Positions 34,459-43,787 of a DNA stretch of 64,000 nt are shown here, one piece after another. A program made the translations under genes and the position numbers. This DNA is from Oceanobacillus_B kapialis (GTDB lineage Bacteria; Bacillota; Bacilli; Bacillales; Amphibacillaceae), in the NCBI RefSeq assembly GCF_042685265.1, contig NZ_JBHUMX010000013.1; one strand, 5' to 3'. Each line of letters begins with the position of its first letter. Position 1 is the stretch's first letter. The notes under the pieces are model-generated. The model did no database searches and was not told the DNA's origin. It saw only the letters and a program-made list of their open reading frames with translations.

Positions 34459-35022
34459 ATGACTTTTCTTGAAAAAGACTATAGAGAAATCATTACGAAA
34501 GCGGTTTGTGGAAAAGGAAAAAAGTTCACGCAAGCTTCTCATTCCATTACACCATCTCATAGACCATCAAGCATTCTAGGGTGCTGGGTGATCAATCATT
34601 TATACAATGCCAAGAAAAAATCTGAAGACACTGTAGAAATCAATGGAAGCTATGATATCAACGTATGGTATTCCTTTAATGATAATACAAAAACAGAGGT
34701 CGTAACAGAAAGGGTAACCTATACTGACATTATCCCACTTTCTGTTAAGGACGATAAATGTATAAATGATGAATTTGATGTAATTGCAAGGGTTACACAG
34801 CAACCAAATTGCCTGGAATGCAAGATTGCAAGCAAAGGACACAAAATTGTCGTCGAGATTGAAAGAGAATTTGTTGTTCAAATTATCGGAGAAACAAAGA
34901 TTGCTGTCCGTGTAGATCCTAGTTCAAACAACTTTGAAGATGATGAAGATGATTGGGATTACGAACTGACGGATGATGAATTGGAGCAAGTGGAACCAGA
35001 CTTTCTTCACCATAAAGACTAA
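34459..35022 (+). CDS. cotE: Outer spore coat morphogenetic protein CotE
   Basis: CotE organises the outer spore coat in the mother cell. The 187-residue protein shows the family blocks YREIITKAVCGKGKKFTQ, SSILGCWVINH, INVWYSFNDNTKTEVVTERV and QQPNCLE, ending in a Glu/Asp-rich tail (about residues 155-180). Frame is open from TTG 34417, but GAGGAGG (34441-34447) serves ATG 34459. The upstream region is occupied by the repeat copy C; no clear sigma-E or sigma-K promoter was identified. Confidence 0.95.
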   Translation: MTFLEKDYREIITKAVCGKGKKFTQASHSITPSHRPSSILGCWVINHLYNAKKKSEDTVEINGSYDINVWYSFNDNTKTEVVTERVTYTDIIPLSVKDDKCINDEFDVIARVTQQPNCLECKIASKGHKIVVEIEREFVVQIIGETKIAVRVDPSSNNFEDDEDDWDYELTDDELEQVEPDFLHHKD

Positions 35023-35025
35023 TGA

Positions 35026-35060
35026 AGATTACGAGGGATAGCTTCTCTCGTAATTTTTTT
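35026..35060 (+). terminator. Terminator after cotE
   Basis: ATTACGAGGG (35028-35037) with TCTCGTAAT (35045-35053), then T's. Confidence 0.85.
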
Positions 35061-35152
35061 TGTGTTTAAAAGTCGCTATTGAGTATGAAAAGCAATGAAT
35101 TTCTAATCGCTCACAAGTATCGATTGGAAATTCGTATCCATGAGGGCAAGTA

Positions 35153-35161
35153 TGCTATAAT
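35153..35161 (+). promoter_or_regulatory. Extended -10 promoter of mutSL
   Basis: TGcTATAAT, a perfect extended -10, lies 36 nt before the mutS start. No strong -35 hexamer. Confidence 0.55.
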
Positions 35162-35197
35162 ACCGATAGTATTAGGATAGGTTTTGGAGGATGAAAC

Positions 35198-37795
35198 ATG
35201 GCAAAATATACACCCATGATGGAACAATATTTACAAATAAAAGCAGATTATAAAGATGCCTTTCTATTTTTTCGGTTAGGTGATTTTTATGAGATGTTTT
35301 TTAATGATGCAATAGAAGCAGCTAGAGAGCTGGAAATAACGTTAACCAAAAGGGATTCGAGTCAAGAGAATCCGATTCCCATGTGCGGAGTTCCTTACCA
35401 TGCTGCAGCTAATTATATTAAAATACTTGTTGAAAAAGGCTATAAAGTAGCGATATGTGAACAAGTGGAAGATCCTAAGACGGCTAAGGGTGTAGTGAAA
35501 CGAGAAGTGGTGCAGCTTATCACACCAGGAACCGTCATGGAAAGTACTATGCTCACAGAGGGAGAAAACAATTATATTGCAAGTCTATCTCATTTTGAGG
35601 ATGGGTCGTACGTAATAGCATACAACGATTTATCTACTGGTGAAAACAGACTCGCTCTAATAGAAGAGGGTTTTGAGGCAGTTATTCATGAATTTTATAA
35701 CCAGCCTATTAGAGAAATAGTCATTTCCTCGACATTGCCTGAGGATTTGCAATGTCAATTGCGCTCAAGGCTCCAGGTGACGTTATCATATCAAGACGAA
35801 GTGAAATTCAGTGCGGAGTATCGGGATCTTAGTGAGAACCTTAACGACGAACGTTTCATGACAGCTTTCAGCAGACTTCTTAACTATGTGCAAGATACAC
35901 AAAAACGTTCTCTTGATCATTTACAACAAGCGCAAATTATTAACCGAAAGAATTACCTTTCTTTAGACATGTATTCTAAACGGAATTTAGAGTTAACAGA
36001 AACGATCATGAAGAAAGGAAAGCAAGGGAGTTTGCTTTGGGTATTAGATAAAACAGTGACAGCAATGGGTTCACGTATGCTCAAGAAATGGCTCGAAAGG
36101 CCTTTATTACATAAGGACAAAATCGAGGAACGATTGGAAGCAGTTGCTGCTTTTTACGAGCATTTTCTAGAAAGAGATACTTTAAGAGAAACATTGAAAT
36201 CTGTTTATGACTTAGAACGGCTTGCGGGTAGAATTGCATTCGGTAATGTCAATGCAAGAGATCTTCAGCAATTAAAGCAGTCTTTAGAAAGAATACCTGC
36301 TATTAAGGACACCCTGTCACAGATTAACCAAAGCGAGGTTATGAATCTAGCAAAGGATCTACAATATCCTGAGCATTTAGTAGCCTTATTGAATGAAAGC
36401 TTGGTAGATGATCCACCAATATCGATAAAAGAAGGCTCTATTATTAAAGATGGCTATCATGATCAGCTTGATACTTATCGTGATGCCTCAAGAAATGGTA
36501 AGCAGTGGATAGCTGAGCTTGAACAGAAAGAGAAACAGGAAACCAACATAAAGTCGTTGAAAATAGGCTATAACCGTGTATTTGGTTACTATATTGAGGT
36601 TACTAGAGCGAATCTACACTTATTACCGGAGAATCGATATGAGCGTAAACAGACACTAACGAATGCGGAAAGGTTTATTACCCCAGAATTAAAAGAAAAG
36701 GAGCAACTCATATTAGAAGCGGAAGAAAAAAGTGTTGATCTAGAATACCAGCTCTTTTTACAAATCCGTGAAAAAATTAAACAGCATATTCCAGAGATAC
36801 AGTATTTGGCTGATATCGTTAGTAGAATTGATGTGTTGCAGACATTTGCTACTGTTAGTGAAATGAATAACTATAATCGCCCTAGCTTCCATTCAGAAAA
36901 GCTGGAAATTAAAAAGGGGCGTCACCCTGTAGTCGAACAAGTCATGCAGGATGGAAACTTTGTACCAAATGATGTGACACTTGACGCAGAGAAAAATATG
37001 TTGCTTATCACTGGGCCAAATATGTCAGGGAAGAGCACTTATATGCGCCAGCTCGCCCTCACTGTTATTATGGGGCAAATCGGTTGCTTTGTTCCATGTG
37101 ATGAAGCAGAGTTGCTAGTATTTGATCAAATATTTACACGAATTGGCGCAGCGGATGACCTTGTATCCGGCCAAAGTACGTTTATGGTAGAAATGCTTGA
37201 AGCGAACCATGCGATCTCACATGCCACTGATAGGAGCTTAATATTACTGGACGAAATTGGTCGCGGGACTAGCACATATGATGGCATGGCATTAGCTCAG
37301 GCAATCGTAGAGTATATTCATAATAATATTCATGCTAAAACGTTATTTTCCACACATTATCATGAACTTACCTCATTAGAAAATTCTCTGGAGCGCTTGA
37401 AAAATATTCATGTGCGCGCAGAAGAACATGAGGGAAGTGTTGTTTTTCTACACCAAATAAAGGATGGTGCGGCAGATGAAAGCTATGGCATTCATGTTGC
37501 AAAGCTTGCCAACTTGCCAGAAGCCTTAATAAAACGAGCTAATGTTATCCTTCAACAGCTTGAGGGGGAAGAAAAAGAAACAGCAAAGACTAATAAACGA
37601 GACGAAGCTTCCTCTGATCAGTTGTCATTCTTTGTGGAGGAAAATCCTGCTCCGTCAAAAGATGATCGTGTAGGTTCTCAAGCAGACGGAAAGCTGGTAA
37701 ACCAGTTAAAAGAACTAGACTTATTTGATATGACGCCAATGGACGCGATGAATACCTTGTATCAATTGCAAAAACAAGCAAAGCAAAAAGTGTGA
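35198..37795 (+). CDS. mutS: DNA mismatch repair protein MutS
   Basis: Mismatch sensor of 865 residues. The N-terminal mismatch-binding domain carries the Phe-x-Glu motif in GDFYEMF (near residue 32). A core lever/clamp region follows. The ATPase has Walker A GPNMSGKST near residue 607, Walker B ILLDEIGRGTS and the STHYHELTSLE block. Full family length. ATG 35198 follows GGAGG. mutL starts 19 nt downstream, so the repair pair forms an operon. Confidence 0.97.
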   Translation: MAKYTPMMEQYLQIKADYKDAFLFFRLGDFYEMFFNDAIEAARELEITLTKRDSSQENPIPMCGVPYHAAANYIKILVEKGYKVAICEQVEDPKTAKGVVKREVVQLITPGTVMESTMLTEGENNYIASLSHFEDGSYVIAYNDLSTGENRLALIEEGFEAVIHEFYNQPIREIVISSTLPEDLQCQLRSRLQVTLSYQDEVKFSAEYRDLSENLNDERFMTAFSRLLNYVQDTQKRSLDHLQQAQIINRKNYLSLDMYSKRNLELTETIMKKGKQGSLLWVLDKTVTAMGSRMLKKWLERPLLHKDKIEERLEAVAAFYEHFLERDTLRETLKSVYDLERLAGRIAFGNVNARDLQQLKQSLERIPAIKDTLSQINQSEVMNLAKDLQYPEHLVALLNESLVDDPPISIKEGSIIKDGYHDQLDTYRDASRNGKQWIAELEQKEKQETNIKSLKIGYNRVFGYYIEVTRANLHLLPENRYERKQTLTNAERFITPELKEKEQLILEAEEKSVDLEYQLFLQIREKIKQHIPEIQYLADIVSRIDVLQTFATVSEMNNYNRPSFHSEKLEIKKGRHPVVEQVMQDGNFVPNDVTLDAEKNMLLITGPNMSGKSTYMRQLALTVIMGQIGCFVPCDEAELLVFDQIFTRIGAADDLVSGQSTFMVEMLEANHAISHATDRSLILLDEIGRGTSTYDGMALAQAIVEYIHNNIHAKTLFSTHYHELTSLENSLERLKNIHVRAEEHEGSVVFLHQIKDGAADESYGIHVAKLANLPEALIKRANVILQQLEGEEKETAKTNKRDEASSDQLSFFVEENPAPSKDDRVGSQADGKLVNQLKELDLFDMTPMDAMNTLYQLQKQAKQKV

Positions 37796-37814
37796 ATGAG
37801 AAAGGGATGTTAGT

Positions 37815-39680
37815 ATGAGCATTGTGCAGATGCCTGATGTGTTAGCAAATAAAATTGCTGCTGGAGAAGTAGTGGAACGTCCTGCTTCTGTTGTGAAAGA
37901 ACTTGTGGAAAACAGCATCGATGCACATAGCACATGGATAAAAATAGATATTTTAGAAGCGGGTCTTCAACAAGTTAAAATTACTGATAACGGAGACGGT
38001 ATGTCAGCAGAAGATTGTGAAAGAGCCTTTTTGCGCCATGCCACTAGTAAGATTAAAGATGAAAACGACTTATTTCACGTCAGAACATTAGGCTTTCGAG
38101 GAGAGGCCTTAGCAAGTATTGCCTCTGTAAGCAAACTGACTATTCAAACCTCCCAAGGAGAAGAAGCAGGTACATTGCTGCAACTAGAAGGTGGAAAAGT
38201 TACCGATAAGGGGAAAAGTGATGCACGTAAAGGGACGGAAATTTTAGTAGAGGATCTTTTTTATAATACACCTGCTAGATTAAAGTATATGAAAACAATT
38301 CATACAGAGCTGGGACATATTACAGACCTGCTTAATCGCTTATCACTTTCACACCCGGAAATTCGATTTGAGGCAACCCATAATGGCAAATCTTTGTTTA
38401 AATCTCCTGGAACTGGTGATCTATTGCAGGTTATTTCGAATGTTTACGGTATGGGGATAGCCAAGCAAATGCTCCCAATAGAACAAGAGTCTTTAGATTT
38501 TTCGATCAAAGGTTACATTGCCAAACCAGAAGTAACCCGTGCTTCGAGAAGCTATATTTCTACTGTCATTAATGGTCGCTATATTAGAAGTATACCTTTA
38601 TCTCAATCTATCCTAAAAGCGTATCATACACTATTGCCTATTGGACGTTACCCTGTCGTAGTTCTCTCAATCACAATGGACCCTATACTTGTTGATGTAA
38701 ACGTCCATCCAACAAAGCTTGAAGTAAGGTTTAGTAAAGAAAAAGAATTGTTCCACCTTATTGAAGAGGCAATTCGCGAAAAATTTAGGCAGCAAACTTT
38801 AATCCCGGAGCTAAATACAAAATCCTCCGTGCCTAAAGAGAAAACTATTCAGCACACGATGGATTTTGAACAAAAGCAAGCTGAAACAATATCCGAGCAG
38901 ACCTGGAATCAAGAAGGGTCCATTCGCGAAAAAAGACCTGACGAAGAGGGTACTACTGCCGAAGTGCTTCGTACATCGTATAATTCAGATGGAACAGAGC
39001 ATGATGCCTCTGGGGAAGAAGCGAGTGTTTCAACAATATCAGCTAAAACAGTTAGGAATTCAATAGATACAGAAGAGGATAAACAACAAGTCAAACCTCG
39101 TGTACCAATGATGTATCCAATTGGACAACTACACGGGACATATATTATGGCACAAAACGAAAATGGCCTCTATATGGTAGATCAACATGCTGCACAAGAA
39201 CGGATTAAATACGAATTCTTTAAAGCGAAGCTCGGAAGCACGACTAACGAGTCTCAGGAGCTTTTATTGCCACTAACCTTTGACTTTTCAAAACAGGAAG
39301 CAATTTTTGTTGAACAATATAAAACAGAGCTGGAGAAGGTGGGATTGTTTTTCGAACCATTTGGTCAGCATTCTTTTGTGATCCGATCACATCCGAATTG
39401 GTTCCCTACAGGTTTTGAAGAAGAGGTCATCAGGGAAATGATAGAACAAATAATGGCGGATGAGCGAATAAATATAGAGTCGATTAGAGAAGAAGCTGCT
39501 ATCATGATGTCTTGTAAACGGTCCATTAAAGCAAACCACCATTTAAACCAGGAAGATATGTTCCGCTTGCTTGAAGATTTGAGACAAACAACGGATCCAT
39601 TTACTTGTCCGCATGGGCGACCAATCATTGTACATTTTTCCTCCTATGAGCTTGAAAAGATGTTTAAAAGAGTGATGTAA
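37815..39680 (+). CDS. mutL: DNA mismatch repair endonuclease MutL
   Basis: 621-residue MutL. The GHKL ATPase domain has IAAGEVVERPASVVKELVENS, DNGDGM and TLGFRGEALASI in the first 105 residues. The C-terminal domain carries the metal-dependent nicking motif DQHAAQERI near residue 456 and the zinc-site residues in SCKRSIKA and CPHGRP. That is the endonuclease-type MutL found in organisms without MutH. The linker (about residues 335-425) is poorly ordered and Glu/Thr-rich. Confidence 0.96.
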   Translation: MSIVQMPDVLANKIAAGEVVERPASVVKELVENSIDAHSTWIKIDILEAGLQQVKITDNGDGMSAEDCERAFLRHATSKIKDENDLFHVRTLGFRGEALASIASVSKLTIQTSQGEEAGTLLQLEGGKVTDKGKSDARKGTEILVEDLFYNTPARLKYMKTIHTELGHITDLLNRLSLSHPEIRFEATHNGKSLFKSPGTGDLLQVISNVYGMGIAKQMLPIEQESLDFSIKGYIAKPEVTRASRSYISTVINGRYIRSIPLSQSILKAYHTLLPIGRYPVVVLSITMDPILVDVNVHPTKLEVRFSKEKELFHLIEEAIREKFRQQTLIPELNTKSSVPKEKTIQHTMDFEQKQAETISEQTWNQEGSIREKRPDEEGTTAEVLRTSYNSDGTEHDASGEEASVSTISAKTVRNSIDTEEDKQQVKPRVPMMYPIGQLHGTYIMAQNENGLYMVDQHAAQERIKYEFFKAKLGSTTNESQELLLPLTFDFSKQEAIFVEQYKTELEKVGLFFEPFGQHSFVIRSHPNWFPTGFEEEVIREMIEQIMADERINIESIREEAAIMMSCKRSIKANHHLNQEDMFRLLEDLRQTTDPFTCPHGRPIIVHFSSYELEKMFKRVM

Positions 39681-39739
39681 CATGAATAAACCAAATCTCC
39701 CTCGCCAATGATAGGAAAAAAGATATTGAGGTGGATTTC

Positions 39740-40189
39740 ATGGAAAAGCAAAAGCTAATTAATTTTCTCAATCAATTGTTATCTAATCATTTTGTTCTAT
39801 ACGTAAAGCTTCATCGCTATCATTGGTTTGTGCAAGGGAGACATTTTTTCACGTTGCATGAGAAGTTTGAAGAAATGTACTTAGAAGTAGCAGAGGAATT
39901 AGACGAGATTGCAGAAAGAATTTTAATGATTGAAGGAAAACCACTTGCTACTATGACCAAATATTTAAAAGAAGCGACATTGGTAGAAGCAAACGCGGAT
40001 GATAAAGAGGCAGAATTAATGAGCCAATTGTATGACGACTACAAACAACTGACTGAGGAAATTCACTCAACAGGACTCAATCTTGCAAGAGAAGTGGATG
40101 ATGGCCCGACAGAAGATCTTCTTCTCTCTATTCAAGCAAAATTAGAAAAAAGATGTTGGATGCTTCGAGCATACTTAGCATATGATTAA
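39740..40189 (+). CDS. dps: Dps-family ferritin-like protein
   Basis: 149-residue Dps/MrgA-type miniferritin that oxidises and stores iron and protects DNA. The ferroxidase pattern is present: His in LHRYHWFV and HEKFEEMY with the acidic helix EVAEELDEIAERI (residues about 22-60). Frame is open from GTG 39731, but GAGGTGG serves ATG 39740. It sits between mutL and miaA, which are closer neighbours in many Bacillaceae. No PerR box was recognised upstream. Confidence 0.92.
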   Translation: MEKQKLINFLNQLLSNHFVLYVKLHRYHWFVQGRHFFTLHEKFEEMYLEVAEELDEIAERILMIEGKPLATMTKYLKEATLVEANADDKEAELMSQLYDDYKQLTEEIHSTGLNLAREVDDGPTEDLLLSIQAKLEKRCWMLRAYLAYD

Positions 40190-40213
40190 ATGTTGAAGAT
40201 TTAGGGGATAATA

Positions 40214-41149
40214 ATGAAACAAACAGTAATCGCGATTATAGGTCCAACAGCAGTAGGGAAAACAAAACTAAGTATTGAAGTTGCAAAGCAATTTAATGGT
40301 GAGATTATTAGCGGAGATTCCATGCAGGTATATAAGGGGATGGATATTGGTACAGCGAAAGTGAGCATTGAGGAAATGGAAGACGTTCCCCATTATATGA
40401 TTGATATAAAAGAACCTTGGGAATCCTTCTCTGTTGCTGAATTTCAAACAAGAGTAAAGCACCACATAGAAGATATTGCGGCGAAAGGTAAACTGCCGAT
40501 TTTAGTCGGTGGCAGTGGTTTGTATTTGCAGGCCGCTTTATATGATTATAACTTTGCCAATAAAAAACGCGATGTAATAATTACCGAGAAACTTGAAAAA
40601 CAGTTGGAAGAAGAGGGATCTATACGACTATATAATAGGCTAAAAGAGTTAGATCCTGTTCAAGCGCATAAAATTCATCCAAATAATACAAGGCGCGTTA
40701 TTCGAGCATTGGAAATCTATGAAACAACCGGGATGACAATGACAAAGTGGCAAGAATCTCAGCAGTTAACTTCCCCATATCATTTGCACGTAGTGGGGCT
40801 GGAAATGGACAGAGAAGTTTTATATAGCCGCATTAACGATCGTGTTGATAAGATGTTGGAAGAAGGCTTGGTGAAAGAAGTTGAGGCATTATATGAGAAG
40901 GGGTATAAAGATACTCCTGCTATGAAAGGTATTGGATATAAAGAATTTATACCTTTTTTTGAAATGCATCAATCACTTGATGAAACAATTGCCACGCTTA
41001 AGCAGAATTCTCGAAGGTTTGCCAAACGACAATATACTTGGTTTCGTAATAAAATGGACGTAAACTGGTATTTGCTTTCCCAAGAAAATACAAGGGAAAA
41101 AGTTAGACTTATTTTAAGTGATATTGCAGGATTTCTACAACAAAAGTAG
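40214..41149 (+). CDS. miaA: tRNA dimethylallyltransferase MiaA
   Basis: Adds the isopentenyl group to A37 of tRNAs reading U-starting codons, the substrate for MiaB. The 311-residue protein has P-loop GPTAVGKTKLS near residue 9, the D-SMQVYKGMDIGTAK block near residue 35 and the LVGGSGLYLQA block near residue 97. ATG 40214 follows AGGGGA. hfq starts 36 nt downstream, the common miaA-hfq pair. Confidence 0.96.
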   Translation: MKQTVIAIIGPTAVGKTKLSIEVAKQFNGEIISGDSMQVYKGMDIGTAKVSIEEMEDVPHYMIDIKEPWESFSVAEFQTRVKHHIEDIAAKGKLPILVGGSGLYLQAALYDYNFANKKRDVIITEKLEKQLEEEGSIRLYNRLKELDPVQAHKIHPNNTRRVIRALEIYETTGMTMTKWQESQQLTSPYHLHVVGLEMDREVLYSRINDRVDKMLEEGLVKEVEALYEKGYKDTPAMKGIGYKEFIPFFEMHQSLDETIATLKQNSRRFAKRQYTWFRNKMDVNWYLLSQENTREKVRLILSDIAGFLQQK

Positions 41150-41185
41150 AAATGAATATATAGATAGAAAAGAGGAGGAAGGAAA

Positions 41186-41410
41186 ATGGCGCAAACAGTA
41201 AATATACAGGACCAATATTTAAATCAATTGAGAAAGAATCATATTGCGGTAACTGTGTTTCTGACAAACGGGTTTCAATTACGGGGTGTCGTCAAAGCAT
41301 TCGACAATTTCACCGTTCTTTTAGAAACCGACGGGAAACAGCAGCTGATATTTAAGCATGCAATTTCCACATTCGCTCCTGCCAAAAATGTTAGTTTGGA
41401 AAAAGAATAA
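41186..41410 (+). CDS. hfq: RNA chaperone Hfq
   Basis: 74-residue Sm-like RNA-binding hexamer. Sm1 region (VTVFLTNGFQLRGVVKAFDN) and Sm2 motif (FKHAISTF) are clear. The C-terminal tail is very short, as in Gram-positive Hfq. ATG 41186 follows GAGGAGG. Terminator follows. Confidence 0.97.
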   Translation: MAQTVNIQDQYLNQLRKNHIAVTVFLTNGFQLRGVVKAFDNFTVLLETDGKQQLIFKHAISTFAPAKNVSLEKE

Positions 41411-41418
41411 GCAATTAT

Positions 41419-41446
41419 ACGGGCGCTTTAATAGCGCTCGTTTTTC
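41419..41446 (+). terminator. Terminator after hfq
   Basis: ACGGGCGCT (41419-41427) with AGCGCTCGT (41433-41441), then TTTTT. Confidence 0.88.
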
Positions 41447-41528
41447 ATTTTAGGTTAAAGCACCCAATTGGGCGAATGTCACAACTTTTCAGCCTCCGCG
41501 TATAATGAAATGACGGAGGGATGAAAGC

Positions 41529-42452
41529 ATGGAAACACAGTTAATGCGTAGTAAAAGCAACCAAATAAATATTATTCTTCAGGATAGAAAAGAAGAGCTG
41601 AAGACACTACCAAAGAAGCAAGCTCGAATGAGGGAGAGCAATTCTTTTAAGCATATTGATAGCGAGTTTACTTCATTTGTTGGGTTACATGAATTAAAGC
41701 AAAAGATAAAGGAAGTTTATGCTACGGTAGTTATTAACGAAAAAAGGAAACAGGCAGGTTTATCATGTTCCAAACAAGTACTTCACATGCTTTTTAAGGG
41801 GAATCCTGGTACGGGAAAAACAACAGTGGCCAGAAAGCTTGCTAAAATATATTTTGACATGGGGCAGTTATCCAAGGGGCATTTTATTGAGGCCGAAAGA
41901 GCAGATTTAGTTGGGGAGTATATCGGTCAAACAGCACAGAAGACTAGAGCGCTTATTCAAAAAGCAATGGGAGGTATTCTTTTTATTGATGAAGCCTACT
42001 CCTTAGCGCGTGGTGGGGAGAAAGATTTTGGAAAAGAGGCCATTGATACATTAGTAAAGCATATGGAAGATTATCAAAATGACTTCGTACTTATACTTGC
42101 AGGATATCCTTCTGAAATGGAACGTTTCTTACTATTAAATCCTGGACTGAAATCGCGTTTTCCCTTCATTCTAGATTTTCAAAATTATGAGGTATCACAA
42201 CTAATGGAAATAGCGAGACAAATGGCAGCTGAACGTGAATATAGATTTACAAAGGAAGCAATATATGAATTAAGGGAACATTTGACTAGAAAAATGCTAG
42301 AGGATGAACGACACTTCTCTAATGCACGTTATGTAAGAAACGTAATAGAGAACGCTATTAGATTGCATGCAGTAAGACTTTTGACGGAAGAGCATTTTAC
42401 TACAGAGGATTTAATTCAACTTACTCGTGATGATCTATCTTTTGGTGACTAG
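41529..42452 (+). CDS. spoVK: Stage V sporulation protein K (AAA+ ATPase)
   Basis: 307-residue CbxX/CfqX-type AAA+ ATPase. Walker A is GNPGTGKTT near residue 95 and Walker B is GILFIDEAYSLARGG near residue 153; sensor and arginine-finger segments follow (GLKSRFPFILDF). Required for spore maturation in B. subtilis; the substrate is not known to me. ATG 41529 follows GGAGGGATG. The hflX reading frame follows shortly after. Confidence 0.95.
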   Translation: METQLMRSKSNQINIILQDRKEELKTLPKKQARMRESNSFKHIDSEFTSFVGLHELKQKIKEVYATVVINEKRKQAGLSCSKQVLHMLFKGNPGTGKTTVARKLAKIYFDMGQLSKGHFIEAERADLVGEYIGQTAQKTRALIQKAMGGILFIDEAYSLARGGEKDFGKEAIDTLVKHMEDYQNDFVLILAGYPSEMERFLLLNPGLKSRFPFILDFQNYEVSQLMEIARQMAAEREYRFTKEAIYELREHLTRKMLEDERHFSNARYVRNVIENAIRLHAVRLLTEEHFTTEDLIQLTRDDLSFGD

Positions 42453-42542
42453 TTTAGGTCTATTTTGTGCTTCATTGCCAACTTTGATAAGATAAAATTA
42501 CCGTTTGGAGATAAATTCCCTATTAATAGAAAGGTTGTAGTT

Positions 42543-43778
42543 ATGGCTGAAAAAATTCTAATCATCGCTGTTAAATTTAAACAACAAAATGAAGCAAGGT
42601 TTCAATCATCACTAGAGGAGCTTATTTCCTTAAGTGAAACTGCCGGCGGAAAAGTAGAAGCTGTTATGACACAGAATCGGGAACGAATAGATCCGGCGCA
42701 TTATATTGGTACAGGTAAGATGGCGGAAATAAAGGATGCCATTACTAAATATAACATCGATTTAGTGATTTCGAATGACGAACTGTCAGCTGGTCAATTG
42801 CGAAACCTTGGTGCGGAGTTTAAGGTGAGGATTATTGACAGAAGTCAGCTAATTCTGGATATTTTTGCTCAACGTGCCCAAACAAAAGAAGGGAAGTTGC
42901 AAGTCGAATTAGCACAACTCGAGTATACTCTTCCCAGACTCCGTGGCCAAGGGATTGAAATGTCGAGGCTAGGTGCGGGGATCGGTACGAGGGGACCAGG
43001 TGAAACAAAACTGGAATCCGATCAACGACATATTCGAAGAAGGATTTATGATATTAAACGTAGATTGGAAACCATCGTTCAGCAACGAGCGCAATATAGG
43101 AAACGAAGGAAGACGAATGAAGCATTTCAAATCGCGATTGTGGGCTATACCAATGCGGGTAAGTCAACGTTATTCAATCGCTTAACGAAAAGCTCATCAT
43201 TAGAAGAAAATCAATTGTTTGCTACACTCGATCCATTAACTAGACAAATCAAACTACCTTCTGGTTTTCAAGCTTTGGTTACAGATACTGTAGGGTTTAT
43301 GCAGGATCTTCCGACAGCCTTAATTGCTGCCTTTCGTTCGACGTTAGAAGAAGTAAAGGAAGCGGATTTTCTCCTGCATGTAGTAGACGTATCCCACCCT
43401 GACCAGGAACAGCATCAGGATACTGTGAAGAAGCTATTAGATGAACTGGATGCCGGATCCATTCCAATGCTTACCATTTATAATAAAGAAGACCGTCTTA
43501 ATGGGGAAGAAGTAATCCCCATGCAGCATCCATACGTTTTTATGAGCGCCTATCAACAAAACGATATTGACGCAATGCTCTCCAAGGTGGAAGCTATTTT
43601 ACAGGAATTGTGGAATCCCTATAATGTCCAAATTGATCCTGAAAATGGAAAGCTATTAAATAGGTTGGAGCAGGAGACACTTGTCATGCGGAAAGAATTC
43701 GAGGAAACCATAAACAGATATGTGCTACAAGGATATATTAAACAAGATCACCCTTTAATGGGCTTTCTAGAGGAGTAA
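42543..43778 (+). CDS. hflX: GTPase HflX
   Basis: Ribosome-associated GTPase that splits stalled or stressed ribosomes. The 411-residue protein has an N-terminal HflX domain with HYIGTGK and the conserved Gly-rich stretch GAGIGTRGPGETKLE near residue 143. A G domain follows with G1 GYTNAGKST near residue 202, G3 DTVGF and G4 YNKED. The frame opens at 42465 without an SD, so ATG 42543 behind AAAGG is chosen. ynbB starts 9 nt downstream. Confidence 0.94.
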   Translation: MAEKILIIAVKFKQQNEARFQSSLEELISLSETAGGKVEAVMTQNRERIDPAHYIGTGKMAEIKDAITKYNIDLVISNDELSAGQLRNLGAEFKVRIIDRSQLILDIFAQRAQTKEGKLQVELAQLEYTLPRLRGQGIEMSRLGAGIGTRGPGETKLESDQRHIRRRIYDIKRRLETIVQQRAQYRKRRKTNEAFQIAIVGYTNAGKSTLFNRLTKSSSLEENQLFATLDPLTRQIKLPSGFQALVTDTVGFMQDLPTALIAAFRSTLEEVKEADFLLHVVDVSHPDQEQHQDTVKKLLDELDAGSIPMLTIYNKEDRLNGEEVIPMQHPYVFMSAYQQNDIDAMLSKVEAILQELWNPYNVQIDPENGKLLNRLEQETLVMRKEFEETINRYVLQGYIKQDHPLMGFLEE

Positions 43779-43787
43779 CGACAACAT

